Assembly: GCA_918797485.1 (NCBI GenBank)
Contig: CAKKNE010000003.1
Coordinates: forward strand, 4,712,001 to 4,776,000
DNA from: Pelagomonas calceolata
Taxonomy: Eukaryota; Sar; Pelagophyceae; Pelagomonadales; Pelagomonadaceae
Length of the DNA: 64,000 bases
Direction of reading: 5' to 3'
In this document: in pieces, positions 17,801-27,082 of the stretch
Numbering within the stretch: position 1 is the stretch's first letter
How the letters are laid out: each line of letters starts with the position of its first letter
Position numbers and translations under genes: made by a program
Notes under the pieces: model-generated
The model's database searches: none
Seen by the model: only the letters and a program-made list of their open reading frames with translations
Told to the model about the DNA's origin: nothing

Positions 17801-20683
17801 GGTCGCGGACCGGCGCGCGGCCTGCGCGGAACGATGCGGGCCGTTACTGGCCGCGATGCTGCTGGGGCGGCGGGGCGAACACTTGCGGGGCCCCGCCGCG
17901 GACGTGCTCCTCAACGTCTCGGCCGAACGGCGCGCGTGCCGCCGCGTCGCGCATTGCGCGCTGGACCCGCTCCTGGCGCTGGCCGAGGATCCGGAGGTCG
18001 ACCCCGAGTGCGCGAGTCATACGGACGTGCTGCTGGCAAACCTCGGCCGGGACGCGGAGACGCGCAACCTGATCCACGTGCGGCGCTTGCAGCTCGACAA
18101 CGCGCGCGCGGACCGCGTCGGCCGGCGTCCCTCGGCGTCGGCTCCGAAGGCAGTCAAGGCGGGGACCGTGTCGGCGTCCCTCGCGTCGGTGCCGTTCGCG
18201 AAGCGCGTCGCCTCCGATCCGACGTCACTCGTCGGGAGCGCGCCGCTCCTCGTCGGGCCGGATGCGGACGCGCCGCGCGACCACGCTGCGCGCGACGCAC
18301 CGAGGACGCTGCGCGGGCGCCTCCGCGACGAATGCGTCGGTCGGCATCTCGCCGCGGCGCGGTCGCCGGACGCGGCGCTCGCCAGACCGCCCGACGACGC
18401 GCGCGCCGTGCCGGCGCTCGCCGCGGGGACGGACGCGTCGAGCGCGGCGCGGCACGCGCCGCGGCGCGCGGGCTTCGCGGAGGGCCGCGCGGACCCCACG
18501 ACGTGGTCGCCCCGGACGGAGCGCCTCGGCCGCGGGACGGTCGGCGAGAAGAGCGTCGTCCTCGCGCCCACGTGCGGCGCGCAGCTCTCGTTCTCGTTCC
18601 CGAGCGCGGCGCGCGCGCCGGCGCACCACAAGCCGGCGTCGCGCCTCTTCGCGTTCAAGTCCGTGCGGGGCGCGAAGATGCGCGACATGTTCCCGACCTT
18701 CGAATTCCCCTCGTCGCGCGGCCGCGGCGGCGGCGACGATGAATACGACGACGCCGCGTCGGACTGGCACCTGTGCCACGAGGACCGCTACCGACCTCCG
18801 ATCGTCGACCCGGGACCCTGGCCCGCGGTCACCAAGGCGCCGCGCTGGGCGCCGGACAGGAGCCCCGAGTCGCTTTTGGGCACGCTCGGCGCGCCCGAGC
18901 CGCCGACCCTCGACTGGGACGCCCGGCTGACGGACTGCGTGGCGGCGCCGACGTGCCAACAACACTACCTGCCGTCGTTTACCTCCAGGGAGGTGGACTA
19001 CGACCGGGCCCGGAGGAGCTGGGGCGAGCTCGACGACTTTGCGCTCCTGATCCGCGCGACGCTCGTGGCGAAGCCCAAGCCGAAGGCCGCGTCGCCGGTG
19101 GCGAAGGTCGCCAAGTCGGCGTGGAAGCTGGAGACGTCAATCTTCGCCCCCCGGAGGCGGGAGGCCGACTGCCGCGGCTTCTGGCACTCGAACAAGTTCA
19201 TGAAGCGGCTGCTGAGCGGGGACTGGACGCGCCTGTCCGCGCTGCCGCGGTTCGAAAACCTGATGAAGCGTTTCGGCGGCGGCGCCGCGGAACGAGCCCT
19301 ACTGGGGGGCCTCGAGAAGATGTACCGGAAGCTGCTGAGCGCGTTCGACTACTACTGCATTGTCACCGAGCTCGACCCGATGGACATGGCCATGGGGTCC
19401 TGGCTCGAGTTCTGCACGGACCTTAATCTGCGGGGCGAGGCGCCGGGCCAGGTGTCGGACCAGACGCTCCAGGGCATCTTCGTCCAGGTCAACGTGGAAG
19501 TGGGCCAGGCCCGGGAGCTCGCGCAGGCGAACGACAACAACTCCCTGATGCGCCTCGCGGCGCGGAGATCAATTGCGCGGCCGCCTTCCATGGAGCACCT
19601 TCGGATGGCGTCGACGGTCTCCGCTGCCGTAATTTAGCCAACGCGACCGCGTCGTCGTCGCCGAGAAATGAGTTTGTGAAGAATTCGCGGGGGCGCCCGC
19701 CCGACTCACTGGTCGATGTGCGCAGGCGCTTCGAGTTCATCGAGGCGATCGTGCGGCTGCTGGGCGCCGCCTACGGCCTGGAGAAGAAGGACCGCCCGGC
19801 CGGAGACGACGGCGCGGCGGCCGCCGAACGCGCGGCGGAGGACTTTTCCACGCGGCTGGCCGCGCTGCCGGCGGACGCGCGCGACGACCCCGACGACTAT
19901 CGGCGGGAGCGCCTGTACACGGAGGCGTGCTGCGACGCGTTCTCGAGGCACAAGCGGTTCTGGCAGGAGATCCACCGCATCATGAGCGCGATCGCCATGG
20001 ACGCCGGGCGGCCGGCGTTCAACATGGATCGGTGGCTGGAGCTCACGGAACTGACCGGTATGCGCACCTCCGAGACGACGCTGACGGAGGCCGTCAAGGC
20101 GTACGTCGTGTCGCGGACGCGCTTTCTCGACGACACGGTGTTCAAGTTCGAGCTGCTCGACTTTGTCTCGTTTCTGGAGGCGATCGCGCGGTTGGTCGAG
20201 ATGACGCCCGTGCCGTCGAAGGCCGCGCTGACCGAGCTCGGCGTCGACCAGGTCTCGGAGTTCTACGAGCGCGTCGCCGCGCTCAAGGAGGCGGTCGACG
20301 GCGACGAGGACCGGCGGCGACTCTCGCGGCTGCTCGCCGAGGACGCGGACCAGGCCCTCTCGGAGAAGCTCGAGCTCATGCTGCCTTACATGCTGCAGAA
20401 CCTGACCATATCTACGAACGGCGCGTATCGGACGAAAAACACGCACGCCGGCTGCGCGGAAATCAAATCTGAGTTCGAGTGCGCCCCCACGCCATCGACG
20501 CGGACCACTGGTTGATTTCCACACAGCTCACTACCGGTCAACTTTCTCTCCGTCGACCAGCGGGCGCGGTGGACGCAGCAAACCCTCATCGCGCGGCCGG
20601 CCTTCGCGGCGCCGGCCCTGAAGACCGTCGCCTCGGCCCTCGGGCGCCTCGGCACGCCGAAGGAGGGGGCGCGGCCCGGGTAG
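14886..20683 (+). CDS. Large armadillo-repeat protein with C-terminal EF-hand-like module
   Basis: Proposed exons are 14886..15896, 16000..17151, 17235..19549, 19726..20424 and 20527..20683, giving 1,777 residues. The first 1,000 residues are Ala/Leu-rich helices with ARM-like periodicity (for example VYGVACVCKLASERDA, LLDLLWFGVACAPS). Residues after about 1,350 look like a module seen in flagellate protists: FDYYCIVTELDPMDMAMGSW, then NDNNSLM|RFEFIEAIVRLLGAA, then RRERLYTEACCDAF and FVSFLEAIARLVEM. The pattern is EF-hand-like but lacks clear calcium loops. An axonemal or cytoskeletal role is plausible but inferred. Three introner junctions restore clean sequence; the last is less certain. 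The final exon was chosen by its strongly GC-ending codons. Confidence 0.6.
15897..15999 (+). mobile_element. Introner-type intron, armadillo gene intron 1 (103 nt, GC-AG)
   Basis: Repeats GCGCCCGT (15897-15904) and GCGCACGC (16000-16007) match at 6 of 8. The 95-bp element opens CGGTGCGGAAATCAACCGG and closes ATTTCTACGCACAG. Exact removal gives ERDAHAPLL in phase 0. A GT at 15903 would also keep frame and add two codons. Confidence 0.75.
17152..17234 (+). mobile_element. Textbook introner, armadillo gene intron 2 (83 nt, GT-AG)
   Basis: Perfect 8-bp target duplication GTCGCGTC at 17152-17159 and 17235-17242. The 75-bp element (17160-17234) has perfect 15-bp inverted ends, CTGTGTGGAAATCAA and TTGATTTCCACACAG. 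Using the GT of the duplication and the AG of the element restores AVVASSRAL in phase 0. This is the best-preserved copy in the window. Confidence 0.95.
19550..19725 (+). mobile_element. Introner-type intron, armadillo gene intron 3 (176 nt, GC-AG)
   Basis: Repeats GCGCCTCG (19550-19557) and GCGCTTCG (19726-19733) match at 7 of 8. The 168-bp element opens CGGCGCGGAGATCAA and closes ACTGGTCGATGTGCGCAG. Exact removal restores the conserved NSLMRFEFIEA in phase 2. Confidence 0.85.
20425..20526 (+). mobile_element. Introner-derived intron, armadillo gene intron 4 (about 102 nt)
   Basis: A 75-bp element (20452-20526) opens CTGCGCGGAAATCAA and ends TTGATTTCCACACAG, but no 8-bp duplication flanks it. 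To reach the strongly codon-biased downstream frame a phase-2 donor is needed; the only one nearby is GTATCG at 20425. The donor is therefore inferred from frame alone. Confidence 0.6.
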
Positions 20684-21081
20684 TGGTAATGTGATTGATT
20701 GGGAGTTGGAGTTAGTTCCGCTATGCCGCCTAGTAGTCTAGCCTAGTAGGGGTCTAGTTTTAGTCCGTTTAGATGCTCGTACTACCGTCGTAGTGCCAGA
20801 TGCGCCGTGATCACCGTGACCAAAAACACCGTGATCACCGTGACCAGTGGTGATGTGGGGTCCAAAGAGACCAATATGTCGATTACTAGTACTGGCCCTA
20901 CTGGGGGGCCTCGAACTGCGCTACTTGAGTCATCTTCCAACGCGCACTAGCGACGCCCCGGGCCTCTAGAGCTCCGAGACGCTGGTTTCCAGCTTACTGC
21001 CTGAGTCTGCCTCAGAACGCGAGGCTCCAGGAGTCGCGCGGGAGGGAGATTCCAGGTTGGCCTTTTCTTTTTCACAGGAAA
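20684..21081. other. Intergenic with short tandem repeat
   Basis: A near-duplicate of GTGATCACCGTGACC occurs twice at about 20806-20846. No gene is seen. A transition to AT-richer sequence follows. Confidence 0.5.
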
Positions 21082-21507
21082 CTACGCAAGCTTACGCTGC
21101 ACGGGCAGCAGCTCCTTCGGGAAGTATCCTCCCCAGCCTCTCCCGGAAGGGGTCGAGACGGGATCAAGCAGGTTCTCCATCGCGTCGGAGACGTGCTGCT
21201 GGATCGCGACGAGCGCGGACGGGTCCAGGTCGGCCGTCGTCGACCTGGGCGACGACATGCCGGGCACGGACACGGTGTCGCCGCGCCACGCGGACGCGTT
21301 GTTTTCGTCGACGCGGTGGAGGCCCCAGCGCGCCTGCACCTGGGCGCGGCCGTCAAAGACACATAAGTGCGCGTGGCCCATGAGCCGCGCGAGGTAGTAG
21401 TAGTCGTACTGGTGCGTCTCCGGCGCCGGGAAGATCTCGACGACCCAGCGCCGCGGATGCATCCAGAGCTGGTGCGTGAGGCCGTTGCCGTGGACGCCGA
21501 CGAGCAC
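21082..21507 (-). pseudogene. GT61-like glycosyltransferase, C-terminal fragment
   Basis: Only about 141 residues remain. They start at LVGVHGNGLTHQLWMHPRRW and VVEIFPAP, which match the conserved C-terminal core of GT61/DUF563 enzymes (VGxHGxGLT...PG..VIEIFP), followed by YYYLARLMGH. The catalytic N-terminal two thirds are absent. On the upstream side an in-frame stop comes immediately, and then a mobile element of the GTACC-ended family begins (21515). The gene was therefore most likely cut off by that insertion or by a rearrangement at its edge. Confidence 0.7.
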
Positions 21508-21514
21508 GTCCGTT

Positions 21515-22012
21515 TAAGTTAACCGAAGTCTATCAGACAGTTCATTTGAAGGAGTTTACGGACTTTCCGAAAAAGGACGAGAAGGATCCAACGAAGGTAT
21601 TTACGGATATTCATTTCAAGAAGAAATCTGTTGCACATGAAGCCTATCACTTGTCACATGGATTTTGCCAGTGAATAGTAGACTGAGTTGATACATTCTC
21701 TAGTAGAAAGGCATCTAATGGACGCTCGCGCCCAGGGGGAGTAGAGAGAGAAACCTACTAGCCCTTCCTACCTTAGATATGTATCTCCCACTCTCTAATA
21801 TTTGAGTCTATACATCGAGTGTCAAAAGCACTACGGCGTAACAACAGTTCACTATAAAACACTCTCGTAGTCAGGTTGGCCCAGCCCTCGGCTGGTGAGC
21901 TAGGACCCTGCTACTTTACATAACGCTGCGACATACTCTTGCTAGCTGGTCCATATTATTATCATAATAAGCAGATTACTGGTATTAATACCGCCGTATA
22001 CCTACGGTACCT
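21515..22012. mobile_element. Fragment of the GTACC-ended element family
   Basis: Bases about 21590-21960 match, in reverse orientation, the segment 29050-29390 (shared words include GGATATTCATTTC, ATCACTTGTCACATGGA and AGCACTACGG...AACAGTTCACTATAAAACACTCTCG). The far end runs to CGCTGCGACATAC, then, after a short gap, CCTACGGTACC at about 22000-22012. Bases 21522-21674 form a short AT-rich open frame whose product ends AHEAYHLSHGFCQ; the other copy has a similar ending, so this is probably the 3' end of an element-encoded protein. The rest of that protein is missing here. Confidence 0.65.
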
Positions 22013-22065
22013 CTAGCTTGGCAGCAGGAAGGACACTACCGCAGTACGAGCGCGTAGTACATGAG

Positions 22066-23436
22066 ATGTGGTGCGTGACAGTGACAATATGGGTGTGGCT
22101 GGTACGCCCGGCCGCGCCGCTGCTGTGTAAACGCACGCTGCGCCGCGCCGCGCCAAAAGCGGCACCGACCGACCACGCGTTCGCGTCGCGCAAGAGCTGG
22201 GAGGACCTCGGGGCGCCGCGCGAAGCGGTCCGAGCCGTCGCCCGCCGCGGCTTTCCGGCACCGACGCGCTGCCAAGCGCTGGCGTACGGCGCTATTGCCG
22301 GAGGCCGCGACGCGCTCGTCGCCGACCAGACCGGTTCCGGAAAAACGCTCGCGTACCTCCTGCCACTGGTGAGTCGCCTCCGCGCGGCCGAGGAGCGGTC
22401 GCCCGAGCGCCCTTCGCCCGCGCCGAGGCCGCGCGGCGCCTGCGCGCCGCGCGCCGTGGTCGTTGCGCCGACGGCGGAGCTCGCGGCGCAGATCGGCGGC
22501 GTCGCGCGTGAGCTGAGTGACGGGGGGCTCCGGTGCCGCGTCCGCGTCGCGACGGCGGCCCGGGCCGCGGCGCGCGACGCCGCGACGTTGAGGGGGGCGT
22601 GCGACGTGCTCGTCATTACGCCCGGGCGGCTGGAGCGATTACTAGGCGACGGGACCGTCTCCCTTCGCGCCGCGACGGACGTCGTGCTAGACGAGGTCGA
22701 CGGGCTCGCCCTCGCGGACGGCGGGGCCGCGCTCGCGCCCCTGCGAGACTTGGAGGCGCGCTTCGTTTTTGTCACCGCCACTCTGCCGCGGACGCTGGAG
22801 AAGACGCTCCGCGCCGAATTTCCGGGACTGGAGGTCCTCAAGGGCCCGGGCCTCCACCGCGCGCCGCCGGGCCTCGACGTCCGACTGGTAGACTGCACGC
22901 CCGACGCTTCCGGTGAATCGCCGGACCCGACGTTTTCCCGCAAGGCGCGCGCGCTCCTGACGGCCCTCGGCGCGGGCGCCCCGGCGCGCGCCCTGGTCTT
23001 CTGCAACACGATAGAGGGCTGCCGCCGCGCCGAGAACGCGCTCCGGCGGGCCGACCGCCGCGGCCGCGCGCGGCGCGTCCTCGCGTTCCACTCGGCGCTG
23101 GCGCCCGACAAGCGGCGGGCCGCCGAGGACCTCTTTCGGGGCGCGTCGCGGGACGCGCCCGTCGTGTTGGTGTGCACGGACCGCGCGGCGCGCGGCGCGG
23201 ACTTTGGGGGCGAAGCCGTGGACGTCGTCGTCCTCTTCGACTGGCCGCGCGACCCGAACGAGTTCCTGCGGCGCGTCGGCCGCGCGGCGCGCGGCGGCCG
23301 CGCGGGCGCCGCCGTCGTCCTGGCCGCCGGCGCGACCTTGCCGCTCGCGCGGCGCGTCGTCGCCGACGCGCGGCGCGGCGCCGACGTCGCCTTCGCGGGC
23401 GACGACGATTTCTGGGAGAGCGCCGACGACGGGTAA
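22066..23436 (+). CDS. DEAD-box RNA helicase, probably organelle-targeted
   Basis: 456 residues from the first ATG. The order of motifs is complete: Q-motif region (SWEDLGAPREAVRAVARRGF then PTRCQ), motif I ADQTGSGKT, Ia PTAELAAQ, Ib TPGRL, II DEVD, III TAT, IV LVFCNT, V CTDRAARGADF and VI RVGRAARGG. Motif II is DEVD rather than DEAD, and motif VI begins with Arg in place of His. The first 35 residues are hydrophobic and then Arg-rich, compatible with a signal plus transit peptide, so plastid or mitochondrial RNA work (rRNA maturation, for instance) is plausible. A GTACC array lies just upstream. Confidence 0.85.
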   Translation: MWCVTVTIWVWLVRPAAPLLCKRTLRRAAPKAAPTDHAFASRKSWEDLGAPREAVRAVARRGFPAPTRCQALAYGAIAGGRDALVADQTGSGKTLAYLLPLVSRLRAAEERSPERPSPAPRPRGACAPRAVVVAPTAELAAQIGGVARELSDGGLRCRVRVATAARAAARDAATLRGACDVLVITPGRLERLLGDGTVSLRAATDVVLDEVDGLALADGGAALAPLRDLEARFVFVTATLPRTLEKTLRAEFPGLEVLKGPGLHRAPPGLDVRLVDCTPDASGESPDPTFSRKARALLTALGAGAPARALVFCNTIEGCRRAENALRRADRRGRARRVLAFHSALAPDKRRAAEDLFRGASRDAPVVLVCTDRAARGADFGGEAVDVVVLFDWPRDPNEFLRRVGRAARGGRAGAAVVLAAGATLPLARRVVADARRGADVAFAGDDDFWESADDG

Positions 23437-23622
23437 CTCGCGTCCCCGCCGGGGTTTGTTCGCGTGTCAAGAAAACAAACAAATCGGACGACCGGGCGGG
23501 GCGGTCCGCCGTCTGGCGCTGCCGAGGAATCCTGGCAGGCTCCATGCCGGAGTGTGTCGGGTTTTTTATCTTAGTCGGCTTATCTGAAGCGGAGATGCCC
23601 ATTAGGAAATTTACGTGAGGGA
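23437..23622. other. Intergenic 3' flank
   Basis: No gene is seen. A motif close to CCCATTAGGAAATTTACGTGA (23598-23618) recurs at about 31554-31574 and may mark the edge of a LINE-related repeat. Confidence 0.4.
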
Positions 23623-24015
23623 CGTCGGCTCAAAACGAAACTCCGTCTGGGTTGCCACCCGCTTCGATCCTCGGCCGCTCGAATGTCGATCACGCGCAAT
23701 GCTACATGTCCTTGTTGTGGTCACGGCTCCGAGACGATTATGCATTCAATTTTTGAGTGTCCGAAATTGGACGACATCAGAGGAGTTTTTCTCCAGAAAT
23801 TAGAAACGATCTTACCCGAGACGCGCAACATGACGAACGCGGATTGCTTGGCTTTGTTGATGGGAGATGACCCGCCTCAGGAGATTGAGAATTTGCTCTA
23901 CCGTTTTTTGTCGTCTCTTTTTAGGCGCCGGCTGGGTATCCTAGCCGCGCAGGGAGAAGGCCTCTAGAGGCTTGGTGTATGTCCTTTTCTTTAGGATATG
24001 CCTTCCTTCCTTGAT
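23623..24015 (+). mobile_element. 5'-truncated LINE, 3' end of the reverse-transcriptase ORF
   Basis: An open frame runs LRLGCHPLRSS then TRNATCPCCGHGSETIMHSIFECP and ends RRRLGILAAQGEGL. The CPCC...ET..H..FEC pattern is the zinc knuckle that follows the reverse transcriptase of many non-LTR elements. The end matches two other copies (27141-27482 minus, and remains at 31800-32150 minus). Only the last 110 or so codons and the 3' tail are left, as expected for incomplete reverse transcription. Confidence 0.75.
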
Positions 24016-24054
24016 TAATAATAATTATTAGTACATACTAAGTACATGTATATG

Positions 24055-24122
24055 GAGGTAAGTACCGTAGGTACCTACCTACGGTACGGTACCGTAGGTA
24101 CCTACGGTACCGTACTGCGGTA
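24055..24122. repeat. GTACC palindrome array
   Basis: Tandem and inverted copies of CCGTAGGTACC / GGTACCTACGG, ending in TACCGTACTGCGG. It lies about 60-125 bases upstream of the next start codon. Similar arrays sit upstream of several other genes in the window. Confidence 0.8.
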
Positions 24123-24179
24123 GGTAGTGCGGCACCTGCTGCGGTAAGCACCCACCAGCCGCCAACGAGCGAGTGCGGG

Positions 24180-25859
24180 ATGCGTCGCGCGTGCCTGCCG
24201 CTGCTCCTCCTCTCTTTTGGCACGTGTGCACCGGAGCAGGACCGCGAAGCGTACGTCCGCGCGCGCAAGGACGGCGGCTGGGATGCGCACTGCGACGCCG
24301 CGTACGCCCGGCTGACGGGCGCGGCGTTCAGCGGCCTGGACGCCGGCGTCGCGCGACGCGGCCGCGGCGTCGTCTTCTCCGCGGCGGGCGGCGCCGAGTT
24401 CGCGCGGCGCGAGGTCGCGCCCGCCGCGGCGGCGGTCGCGAAGCTACGGGAGAGCGCCGCGTGGCCCGGTGACGCGCGGGTGGCGCTCTTCGCGGAACCA
24501 GCGGTGCTCCGGGCGCTCGCCGCGGAGGCCCGGGGCGCGTTCGATGTCGTCCAAAGGCACGACGCCGCGGCCGTTGGTTTGGAGCTGCGCGGCCGGAGTC
24601 CCGCGTTCCGCGCCAAGGCGCTGAAGATCCTGGCGATGGCGCGCGCGCCGTTCGAGGAGACGGTATACTTGGACTTCGACTCCAAGCCCTGCGCGCCGAA
24701 TTTCGTCGAGACAATCCTCGCGTTTTTGCGAGACGGGGTGGACGTCGCGCTAGCGGACAACTACGCCGGACAGGGCGCGCTGGCCCCGAGAGACCACTAC
24801 CAGCGGGAGCACGCGTCCGGCTGCGTCGCGCTGCGGTCGGCGTCGGAGCGGACGCGCTCCCTGCTCGCCGCGTACCTCGAGGCCTTCCTCCTGCTCGAAA
24901 AGACGCCGCGCGGCCGGCGCGACCAGCCCGCGCTCATGGTCGCGCTCCGGCGGTCTGTCGAGAACGGACTCCGCGACGCGCCGATCCCCCCCTCCGTCTT
25001 CTGCCGCAAGAACACGTCGCGCACGGTGAGCTGCGACGCGTGCGTCGTGGCGCACAAGACGGCCAAGTACGACCTCTCGTTCAAAATCTTTGGCATCGGC
25101 TTCAAGAAGACGGGCACGACGTCGCTGGCCGCCGCGCTGCAGCGCCTGAAGATCGGCCCCGAGCCCAGCCATCGGCAGTCGGTCGCCGCGACCGTGGCGC
25201 TGCTCCGCCCGGGCGAGGACGCGTCGCTGGCGCTGGACGCGGCCCGGGGCGCCCGCTCTTTTTCCGACGCGCCCTGGTGCATGGCGGCGACGCGGGGGCG
25301 TCTGCTCGAACGGCTCTTCGACACGTACCCGCGCGCGAAATTCGTCCTGACGACGCGGCCCTCCCGGGAGTGGTGGCGGAGCGTGCGGAACTGGCTCTTT
25401 TGCTTGAAACCGTGGAACGCGGAGCGCTACGCGCGCATGCTGAACGCCGCGTCGGCGTCGGAAGCGGATCTCGTCGCGGCGTACGAGCGCGCGAACGCCA
25501 AGGTCCGCGCGTTCTTCGCCGAGCGCGGGGCCGGGGACCGGCTGCTGGAGCTGGAGCTGTCGTCCGCGACCGGCCGGGCGTTCCCCTGGGCCCGGCTCTG
25601 CGCGTTCGTCGAGGCCTGGGGCCGCTGCCCGGCGGGCGACGAGGTCGGAAGGACGTACGCGAAGAACGCCTACGAGACGAACGAGTTCGGCGCGAAGCAC
25701 CCGTCCGAGGCGCTTGGCGCCGAAGACCTGCGGCGGTGCGCCGCGCTCCAGGGGAGTCCGGACGGCGCCGCCCTGCGGCGGCGCGCGGAGCGGCTCGCGG
25801 AGGCGAGTCCGCTCGCCGCGCGGCGGCGGGAGCGCGACGCCGCGTCGCTGCCGGAGTAG
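24180..25859 (+). CDS. Fusion of a DxD glycosyltransferase and a sulfotransferase
   Basis: 559 residues with a signal peptide (MRRACLPLLLLSFGTCAP). The first half carries VYLDFDSKPC near residue 163, a DxD site of a nucleotide-sugar transferase. The second half is a sulfotransferase: the 5'-phosphosulfate loop is IGFKKTGTTSLAAAL near residue 308 and the 3'-phosphate block is TTRPSREWWRSV near 391. Cys residues (CDACVVAHKT) separate the two. PAPS-dependent sulfation linked to glycan extension in the Golgi lumen is the likely job, on a cell-coat or secreted polysaccharide. The frame is continuous with strong codon bias throughout, so the fusion is not an assembly artefact in an obvious way. Confidence 0.75.
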   Translation: MRRACLPLLLLSFGTCAPEQDREAYVRARKDGGWDAHCDAAYARLTGAAFSGLDAGVARRGRGVVFSAAGGAEFARREVAPAAAAVAKLRESAAWPGDARVALFAEPAVLRALAAEARGAFDVVQRHDAAAVGLELRGRSPAFRAKALKILAMARAPFEETVYLDFDSKPCAPNFVETILAFLRDGVDVALADNYAGQGALAPRDHYQREHASGCVALRSASERTRSLLAAYLEAFLLLEKTPRGRRDQPALMVALRRSVENGLRDAPIPPSVFCRKNTSRTVSCDACVVAHKTAKYDLSFKIFGIGFKKTGTTSLAAALQRLKIGPEPSHRQSVAATVALLRPGEDASLALDAARGARSFSDAPWCMAATRGRLLERLFDTYPRAKFVLTTRPSREWWRSVRNWLFCLKPWNAERYARMLNAASASEADLVAAYERANAKVRAFFAERGAGDRLLELELSSATGRAFPWARLCAFVEAWGRCPAGDEVGRTYAKNAYETNEFGAKHPSEALGAEDLRRCAALQGSPDGAALRRRAERLAEASPLAARRRERDAASLPE

Positions 25860-26443
25860 GTTTGCGTCTGCTTAGCGCGACTACTTGGTCCCCCCTCCCA
25901 CGGGGGCCGACGCCATCTCGCAGTTCGAGCAAAACGGGTGGTTCGCCTCGGTTCGACCCCGCGCGCGTCTGCCGCGAACCACATGCACTCTTCGAGAGAC
26001 GAGGGCGGGTCTTCTAGTCTCTATTCTAGTCGATTTAATGGCAGCCAAAACGGGTTTTCCGAAGGGTGCTGGCCGTCCTGGGCTAGCTGATGGTCCTTCC
26101 TTACCGTCACGGTGACTGACACTAGTGATGCAAGTGGCAACCTTTTACAACCCCCCCCCCCCCATTTCGACCCACCCCCCGCCGGACGGTCATGACCCGA
26201 TGCCGGGCCCGAACTCCTAGAGGTCTGGTCCTAGTGCATACCCATCCCCAAGGCCCCCAAACCCCCTCAAGCTCTTACCCTTACTGTACTGGTACAAGCT
26301 CGTACCGCAGTAGCCCTCTCCTATGCGCCGTATATGTTTAGTTGCAGCTTGAGTTGCTTCATAAGCTGCCAGGGTACTTGTCGAGCCTTGACCTCGGCTT
26401 TTTGTGTCTTTTGCTTTTTTTGGTAGGCGCATCTCGAGTAAAA
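25860..26443. other. Intergenic with poly-C tract
   Basis: Holds a 13-base C-run (26151-26163) and a GTAC-rich stretch at about 26284-26312 (GTACTGGTACAAGCTCGTACCGCAGTA), roughly 140 bases upstream of the next ATG. A TTTTTTGGTAG sequence at 26416-26426 could be a splice acceptor for an unseen 5' exon. No gene is recognised. Confidence 0.45.
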
Positions 26444-27082
26444 ATGGCCGCCTGGGCCACACCCAAGAAGGCACCAAAGCCGCAGATGCGGGCCATCATC
26501 GCGGAGGAGCGCGAGGTCGCGGGCGACGACGAGCTACGCGAGGCGCTGGCTGCCTCTCGACGCGAAGCGGACCAACTAGCAGCGCGCATCGTCGACGCGG
26601 AGACGGCCGAACCGGCGGGCGGCCCCGCGGCCGACGCGTCGCTCGCGCTCGCGCTCGCGCTCCAGGACGAGGAGGAGCGCGGCGCGGCCGCGCGAGAGAG
26701 CGCGCGAATCGCGGCCGCCATAAGGGCTGCGCGGCGCCACGAAAAGGTCCGCGTCGGCCGCGTGCCCGAGGGGCTGGACGCGCCGTGGTCGACGTCGCCG
26801 CCGGAGGACACCGACGTCGACGACGTCGCAGCGGCGCTCGCCGCCGAGGGCGTCTCCACGCGCGGCGTGCTGGGCGGCGACATCGTCGGCCGGCGGGCGG
26901 ACGGCTCGCTCGTCAGCAAGCATGATATTTTGCTGGACGGCCGTCTTAAGGCATCGCTCCTGTCGGCGAGGGTCGCTGGCGCCGGGGACCTGTCTGACCA
27001 GCGCGTTCCGGCGCGTGCGTACCACGACCTCGTCGCCTTTCAGCACCGGCAGGAGTCGAGGGGTGATCGGGGGGGATCCTAA
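26444..27082 (+). pseudogene. RIOK3-like N-terminal region, cut off by a LINE
   Basis: 212 residues. The last 70 (GGDIVGRRADGSLVSKHDILL, then GRLKAS, then GDLSDQRVPARAYHDLVAF) line up with the segment just before the kinase domain of RIOK3 (KHD, GRKN, GDxxxxxLSNHVFNAL). Earlier parts have UIM-like helices (DDELREALAASRREAD and ASLALALALQDEEE), as in RIOK3 N-termini. RIOK3 works in late 40S ribosome maturation. The kinase domain is absent: the stop codon comes from the TAAA-repeat tail of a LINE that starts at 27083, and no RIO motif follows beyond it. It may still make a short protein, but it looks like a broken host gene. Confidence 0.5.

Noticed and set aside
14886-20683. Treating the armadillo gene segments as five separate genes
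   Set aside because: Each break coincides with an introner. At three of the four, a flanking target repeat and exact removal restore continuous sequence.
26444-26700. Naming the short gene a ubiquitin-binding UIM protein
   Set aside because: The UIM-like helices are real but weak, and the C-terminal half fits RIOK3 better. The motif is kept only as a note.
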